Positions 5,844 through 8,702 of a stretch of 8,702 nt of DNA are shown here, one piece after another. A program made the translations under genes and the position numbers. Source of the DNA: an uncultured Oscillospiraceae bacterium (GTDB lineage: Bacteria > Bacillota > Clostridia > Oscillospirales > Oscillospiraceae); the NCBI GenBank assembly GCA_934636045.1, contig CAKTZP010000088.1, forward strand, positions 1 to 8,702. The letters run 5' to 3'. The notes beneath the pieces were generated by a model. It saw only the letters and a program-made list of their open reading frames with translations, did not search any database and was not told the DNA's origin. Numbering within the stretch: position 1 is the first letter of the stretch; each line of letters begins with the position of its first letter.

Positions 5844-6236
5844 TCAGTCTGTAATTTTTTTACTTCCAAAATATTGTGTCAAGATTAAAATCAAAGCAGT
5901 AATTGCAAGTATTCCGTCCATTATTCCCGCCGGCAGCATAAACATCATTAAAGCCATTGTAATTACACAATTTATTACTGATAATACTAATCCCCACATT
6001 CTGTTTTTCCATAATCCAACTGCACCGATAACTCTTACAACTCCGTAAATTGCTCCCATTACAAGCATCAAATTCATGCTATCTTTAAAATATGGAACAA
6101 TAAAAGAAATATATTGATTTATATCGAACTTATCACTGCCTATAACAAATACAGGTATGAGTGCTAAACATCCTCCTATTTCCATAAATGCTCCGTGTAT
6201 AAACATCAATGTTGATGCAATTCTATATTTTTTCAT
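5844..6236 (-). CDS. Small integral membrane protein, four predicted helices
   Basis: A 130-residue hydrophobic protein with likely membrane helices at about 8-32, 54-76, 80-101 and 103-124. The N terminus is MKKYRIAS and the C terminus GSKKITD is charged, suggesting both ends face the cytoplasm. The GVVRVIGAVGLWKNRMWG segment between helices recalls small four-helix DUF families of Firmicutes, but I cannot name one with confidence. The ribosome binding site is weak (GGGG 9 nt before ATG 6236). It follows the broken HTH gene by 39 nt and has no promoter of its own on that side. The whole gene lies between inverted repeats B and C. Function unknown. Confidence 0.7.
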   Translation of the reverse strand: MKKYRIASTLMFIHGAFMEIGGCLALIPVFVIGSDKFDINQYISFIVPYFKDSMNLMLVMGAIYGVVRVIGAVGLWKNRMWGLVLSVINCVITMALMMFMLPAGIMDGILAITALILILTQYFGSKKITD

Positions 6237-6253
6237 AAGTTATACCCCGCTTT

Positions 6254-6276
6254 CAAATTCCGATTTGTCGATATCT
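6254..6276. repeat. Right inverted repeat (C) of the membrane protein cassette
   Basis: Core CAAATTCCGATTTGTCGAT, the inverted partner of 5821-5843. Its right end overlaps the last stop codon of the broken HTH gene (6276-6278) and its left end is 17 bp before the membrane protein start. Unlike repeat B it has no -10 box outside it. No clear target-site duplication flanks the pair. Confidence 0.8.
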
Positions 6277-6490
6277 CATCCTTGTTCTTTTATATACATT
6301 TCAAACTGCTCCCGCATAGCTTGCAGGCGTTTGGTCACGGCGCTGTGCGTCTTATAGTCGAGCGCCTCCGCAATTTCCTTAGTTGTGCGGGCGTATATTT
6401 TTTGTCATCGAAGGCAGGGATGTTTCCGGTAAAATCATGCGTTTCATAATATGTCTGAAGCGCATTCCGAGTCTCTTTATCGTATGGCAT
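6276..6490 (-). pseudogene. Small HTH regulator gene broken by a one-base frameshift
   Basis: ATG 6490 with GGAGG 8 nt upstream opens MPYDKETRNALQTYYETHDF and continues to KKYTP. Near 6387-6393 the frame must shift to continue as RTTKEIAEALDYKTHSAVTK followed by RLQAMREQFEMYIKEQG and TGA at 6276. The second part is a typical helix-turn-helix (KEIAEAL...HSAVTKRL). The joined length is about 71 codons and 215 bp is one short of a multiple of three, so a single base loss in the C-rich run ACGCCCGC is the simplest account. A real promoter and RBS remain. Alternatives are a sequencing error or programmed frameshifting (no slippery heptamer seen). It is the upstream neighbour of the membrane protein gene. 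Confidence 0.7.
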
Positions 6491-6526
6491 GGCGAATCCT
6501 CCGTGGGGGTTATTCTTTCTAAATTA

Positions 6527-6555
6527 ATTATACCATTTTTTCGGCTGTTTTTCAA
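6527..6555 (-). promoter_or_regulatory. Promoter of the HTH/membrane protein pair
   Basis: Minus strand TTGAAA (6555-6550), 17-bp spacer, TATAAT (6532-6527), with the HTH start codon at 6490. Its sequence parallels the promoter at 5791-5819. Confidence 0.7.
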
Positions 6556-6570
6556 GGCGATCTTTCATGG

Positions 6571-6639
6571 AGTGATTGAGCCTTTCCGGAAGATTTGTTT
6601 TGTGATTAAAACGATTCTATCAGAACTCAATCACTTTTT
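6571..6639 (+). terminator. Long-loop hairpin with T-tract, terminator-like
   Basis: AGTGATTGAG (6571-6580) pairs perfectly with CTCAATCACT (6626-6635), followed by TTTTT to 6639. The 45-nt loop contains a second hairpin, GTTTT-GTGATT-AAAAC (6597-6612). The GTGATT of that hairpin could also pair with AATCAC (6629-6634), so two structures compete. No plus-strand gene is seen upstream, so what it would terminate is unclear; a short RNA or a relic is possible. Confidence 0.4.
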
Positions 6640-6672
6640 CTATGCCTTTTTTCGTTTTTAGTCTCACATCAA

Positions 6673-6728
6673 TTGTAACACTATAATTACAACCTACATT
6701 TTTACATTTTTATGTTGACAAGTAGGTT
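6673..6728. promoter_or_regulatory. Two inverted repeats, candidate operators of the Fic operon
   Basis: TTGTAA (6673-6678) and TTACAA (6687-6692) form one dyad. AACCTAC (6691-6697) and GTAGGTT (6722-6728) form a second dyad that brackets the -35 box. Antitoxins often autoregulate through such sites, but no DNA-binding domain is evident in this antitoxin; binding is inferred. Confidence 0.45.
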
Positions 6729-6743
6729 ATAATATGATATACT
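6715..6743 (+). promoter_or_regulatory. Promoter of the antitoxin-Fic-SWIM operon
   Basis: TTGACA (6715-6720), 17-bp spacer, TATACT (6738-6743). Near-consensus, with the antitoxin ATG at 6771 and GGAGGTGAT at 6759-6767. Confidence 0.85.
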
Positions 6744-6770
6744 AATAGTAGTAAAATCGGAGGTGATATA

Positions 6771-7298
6771 ATGAACATTTCCATAGAATCAAAATACAAA
6801 AAGGCGCTTTTAAAGCGTTCGGATATTGAACGAGAGCTTCAAAGCTTGCCACACGGATATATTTCAAAAAAAGTTATTCACGGAAAGACGCAATACTATC
6901 TGCAACGGCGCGTTGATAAAAGAATCATCGGAAAATATATTCCGGATGCTGAAGTAGAGACGGTCAAAAAAGGGCTTTTACGGCGTACTGCATTAAGAGA
7001 AGAATTGTTAGGTGTTAATGCTCGTATTTCCGAGCTTGAATCGGCGGCAAGGTTAATTGATACGAGTGTATATAACAAATTATTGCTTTTGAAGGTATGT
7101 GTGCCGATGGAGCATCTGACATCAGAAGAAAGATATAAGGCATCCTCGTTTGCGGGAGCTATGAATGCTGTTGAAGGTGTTCACTCAACTACGGAGACAC
7201 AAAGCGCGATTCGTAAATGGATTGCGGGAGAGGTATCCTTTCTTTCCGTTTATGAGAACACGCTAAAAAGATACGGTTTCCCAGTGAAGGGCAGATAA
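6771..7298 (+). CDS. DUF6788-type protein with VbhA-like antitoxin tail
   Basis: A 175-residue two-part protein. Residues about 15-70 (RELQSLPHGYISKKVIHGKT then QYYLQRR...GKYI) match the DUF6788 pattern; a charged helical, probably coiled-coil linker follows to about 95. Residues about 118-172 (SSFAGAMNAVEGVHSTTETQ and IRKWIAGEVSFLSVYENTLKRYG) match the VbhA-type Fic antitoxin: an inhibitory helix ending in Glu-Gly and a three-helix tail with W-x-x-G-E. Class I Fic antitoxins carry (S/T)xxxE(G/N). Here Glu135-Gly136 is kept but the Ser/Thr position is Met131. The strong RBS and the Fic gene starting right at the stop codon (TAAATG) fit an antitoxin made first. Role inferred: binds the adjacent Fic protein and blocks its ATP site. 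Confidence 0.75.
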   Translation: MNISIESKYKKALLKRSDIERELQSLPHGYISKKVIHGKTQYYLQRRVDKRIIGKYIPDAEVETVKKGLLRRTALREELLGVNARISELESAARLIDTSVYNKLLLLKVCVPMEHLTSEERYKASSFAGAMNAVEGVHSTTETQSAIRKWIAGEVSFLSVYENTLKRYGFPVKGR

Positions 7299-8009
7299 AT
7301 GAGAGATCCATATTTATACGAAGATGTTGATGTCCTCAAAAATCGCGCGAATATTAAGGATGCCGAGCTTTTGAGAACTGCCGAGGCAGATATTACCAAT
7401 CTTGCTATGACGGCTATTTATGACAGAAAATACGATAAATTCAATCTTGATGCGTTGCTCGATATCCACCGAACGATTTTCGGACAGATTTATGAATGGG
7501 GAGGCGAGTTCCGTACCATTATGATGACCAAATCCGAGGATGTACTTGGCGGTGACACCGTTCGGTATGCCTATCCAAAGGAGATAAAAAAACAGCTTAC
7601 CGAGACTATGAAGGAGGTCGGTAAGCTGAAGCGTACGGGCGATAACGACAAAGATATCGTATTTCGCCTGACGAGAATTATTGCATCGATATGGCAGACA
7701 CATCCATTCCGTGAGGGCAACACCAGAGCCGTAATCGTATTCGCGGTTCTTCTTGCAAAGCATCTTGGCTTTGAGGTCGACCACGAATTGTTACGTGTGC
7801 ACAGCTCATATGTTCGCAACGCACTTGTTTGGGCATCGCAAGGAATGTATTCCGAGTACCAATATATCGAGAAGATTTTCTTTGATGCCATTCTCCACGA
7901 GGATAGCACAGAGAAAAAAATTTCCGAAAGTAAGTCCGCAAAGTACGAAAAGATTGGAGACTACAAAGTCGGGGATTATGTGGAACGGCCGCACGAATAT
8001 AAGAAATAA
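7299..8009 (+). CDS. Fic/DOC-family protein (probable AMP-transferase toxin)
   Basis: A 236-residue Fic-fold protein. The N-terminal helices hold LLDIHRTIFGQIYEWGGEFR (about 53-72), the flap follows (TIMMTKSED...VRYAYP), and the core motif HPFREGNTR is at 135-143. H135 is the general base, E139 binds Mg, and N141 and R143 bind phosphate. The canonical HPFx(D/E)GNGRxxR has Gly where T142 stands and Arg where I146 stands. The second Arg normally holds the ATP gamma-phosphate and pairs with the inhibitory Glu, so nucleotide or regulation may differ. The start abuts the antitoxin stop, with AAGGG at 7287-7291 inside the antitoxin gene. The Lys-rich tail (205-236) extends beyond the Fic fold. Target unknown; many class I Fic toxins AMPylate topoisomerases. 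Confidence 0.88.
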   Translation: MRDPYLYEDVDVLKNRANIKDAELLRTAEADITNLAMTAIYDRKYDKFNLDALLDIHRTIFGQIYEWGGEFRTIMMTKSEDVLGGDTVRYAYPKEIKKQLTETMKEVGKLKRTGDNDKDIVFRLTRIIASIWQTHPFREGNTRAVIVFAVLLAKHLGFEVDHELLRVHSSYVRNALVWASQGMYSEYQYIEKIFFDAILHEDSTEKKISESKSAKYEKIGDYKVGDYVERPHEYKK

Positions 8010-8020
8010 GGAGTTATTCT

Positions 8021-8482
8021 ATGGGATTGCTTGAATGCGCAAGCTCTGCGTCACTTTTTCGCGGACACGACTATTATGAAAACAAAAAAGTTAAAAATCT
8101 GACGGAAATAAGTGCCGGGGTGTTTGCCGCTGATGTCGTAGGAACTGCGAGTGAACCGTATACGGTGGAAATCGATGTTACGCATCCGAGAAAATCAACT
8201 TGCAATTGTCCTCACGCCGATGGTAAACGTATTGTGTGTAAGCATATGATTGCAACATATTTTACTGCATATCCCGAAAAAGCAGTGCAATTTTATCAGG
8301 AATATCTGAAGGCACAAGAAGATGAAGAAGCGTGGGAAGAAGAAATATCCGATAGAGTGCAAGAATATGTTTGGAGTATGAAAAAGAGTGAACTTCAACA
8401 AACGCTCTTGGAACTTCTGTTTAACGGTCCGGAATGGCAGTTTGAAAAGTTTATCAGAGACCACGACTTAGACGGATATTGA
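8021..8482 (+). CDS. SWIM zinc-finger domain protein
   Basis: A 153-residue protein. The N-terminal beta-rich half ends in the SWIM motif CNCPHADGKRIVCKH (C61-x-C63...C73-x-H75), a zinc site thought to bind DNA or protein. The C-terminal half (about 85-153) is acidic and helical (KAQEDEEAWEEEISDRVQEY, then WSMKKSELQQTLLELL). AAGGAG (8008-8013) overlaps the Fic stop codon and the gap is 11 bp, so it belongs to the Fic operon. SWIM proteins of this size are otherwise found beside Snf2 helicases or alone. Its role here is unknown: a third toxin-antitoxin component, a target adaptor, or a passenger. It ends just before the promoter of structured RNA copy 2. Confidence 0.82.
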   Translation: MGLLECASSASLFRGHDYYENKKVKNLTEISAGVFAADVVGTASEPYTVEIDVTHPRKSTCNCPHADGKRIVCKHMIATYFTAYPEKAVQFYQEYLKAQEDEEAWEEEISDRVQEYVWSMKKSELQQTLLELLFNGPEWQFEKFIRDHDLDGY

Positions 8483-8494
8483 TATCAAATGCAC

Positions 8495-8523
8495 TTGATT
8501 TTTCTTGCATTTTATGCTATACT
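8495..8523 (+). promoter_or_regulatory. Promoter of structured RNA copy 2
   Basis: TTGATT (8495-8500), 17-bp spacer, TATACT (8518-8523), with a predicted start near 8530, ten bases before the RNA stem. The dyad CTTGCA (8504-8509)/TGCAAG (8523-8528) surrounds the -10 and could be an operator. A weak hairpin ATCAA/TTGAT (8484-8499) followed by T's overlaps the -35 and might end the SWIM transcript. Confidence 0.6.
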
Positions 8524-8530
8524 GCAAGTG

Positions 8531-8680
8531 ATATAAAAATGGTGCGAAAAAACTTTCGCCGAGGTGTCGCAACCATCAGGTTTTAGTCGGGGTTCCTCGG
8601 TGAAGGTTCAAGTCCTTTTACCCGCACCATGGCGAGTGTTCTTACAGCATTTGAAAAGCTGTGAGGACACTCGCTTTTTT
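8531..8680 (+). ncRNA. Unrecognised structured RNA with tRNA-like 3' end, copy 2
   Basis: A second copy of the RNA at 986-1134. P1 is GTGCG (8542-8546) with CGCAC (8623-8627), extendable to 8 bp (ATGGTGCG/CGCACCAT). P2 is TCGCCGAGG (8556-8564) with CCTCGGTGA (8595-8603), with one G-U pair where copy 1 has A-U. The T-loop hairpin AAGG-TTCAAGT-CCTT is at 8603-8617 and the ACCA end at 8626-8629. Positions 8588-8629 are identical to 1047-1088; the 5' half differs while keeping GAGGTGTC and CATCAGG. An alternative hairpin GCGAAA-AAAC-TTTCGC (8544-8559) exists only in this copy. It follows the Fic-SWIM operon but has its own promoter and terminator. Confidence 0.6.
8632..8680 (+). terminator. Intrinsic terminator of structured RNA copy 2
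   Basis: A 17-bp stem with two G-U pairs (8632-8648 with 8658-8674) and a nine-base loop, then TTTTTT at 8675-8680. It starts two bases after the ACCA. No sequence relation to the terminator of copy 1. Confidence 0.85.
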
Positions 8681-8702
8681 CTGCTCAAACAGCGGGTCTG
8701 TC

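Noticed and set aside
5821..6276. Insertion sequence or classical MITE
   Set aside because: The inverted repeats would suit, but no target-site duplication is visible, the content is an intact host-like gene with no transposase, and the right repeat overlaps a neighbouring stop codon. Not excluded, only less favoured than an invertible segment or duplicated leader.
6383..6661. Plus-strand open frame of 92 codons
   Set aside because: It runs antisense through the broken HTH gene and the long-loop hairpin, with no RBS.
8541..8629. Bacterial Y RNA-like (YrlA) RNA
   Set aside because: Copy 2 has GCGAA...TTCGC resembling a Ro-binding stem and a tRNA-like arm, but copy 1 lacks this pairing, so it is not a shared feature.
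1..8702. CRISPR array
   Set aside because: No regularly spaced short direct repeats were found; the repeated elements are hairpins, leaders and the RNA copies.

Overview
The window looks like chromosomal DNA from a Clostridia-type Firmicute, probably a gut Oscillospiraceae/Lachnospiraceae relative. The grounds are strong Firmicute Shine-Dalgarno sites, near-consensus TTGACA/TATAAT promoters, a class M sirtuin with a zinc-macrodomain partner, and a DUF6788/VbhA-like antitoxin-Fic pair. The left 5 kb is richer in G+C; the right part, from about 5.8 kb, is visibly more A/T-rich and looks accessory.

Left edge (1-924): the 3' end of a macrodomain ADP-ribosyl hydrolase gene overlaps a class M sirtuin (SirTM), so this is an ADP-ribosylation writer/eraser operon. 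At 951-1134 lies the first of two copies of an unrecognised, roughly 100-nt structured RNA with its own promoter and terminator. From 3914 leftwards to 1242 runs a four-gene minus-strand operon with overlapping or closely spaced genes: a small conserved protein, an iron-dependent alcohol dehydrogenase of the butanol dehydrogenase/YqhD type, a cysteine-cluster flavoprotein and a cyclophilin-like lipoprotein. A divergent LysR regulator probably controls it. The set suggests aldehyde or redox stress detoxification.

Middle (4.9-6.55 kb): a decayed or variable region. A NUDIX hydrolase has an in-frame TAG at codon 5. A small HTH gene is split by a one-base frameshift. A four-helix membrane protein gene sits inside a 456-bp segment bounded by 23-bp near-perfect inverted repeats. 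A strong promoter lies just outside the left repeat and points inwards, which resembles an invertible ON/OFF switch in the OFF position. Hairpin repeats of GCCACCCGA type recur at 1247, 4930 and 5642.

Right (6.67-8.68 kb): a near-consensus promoter with two inverted-repeat operator candidates drives a tight operon of a DUF6788/VbhA-like antitoxin, a Fic-domain protein with a variant motif and a SWIM zinc-finger protein. It is followed by the second copy of the structured RNA, again with its own promoter and terminator. The two RNA copies share 42 identical 3' nucleotides, including a tRNA-like T-arm and an ACCA sequence. Their paired stems differ only in ways that keep the pairing. This RNA family and the inverted-repeat cassette are the best candidates for undescribed biology here.
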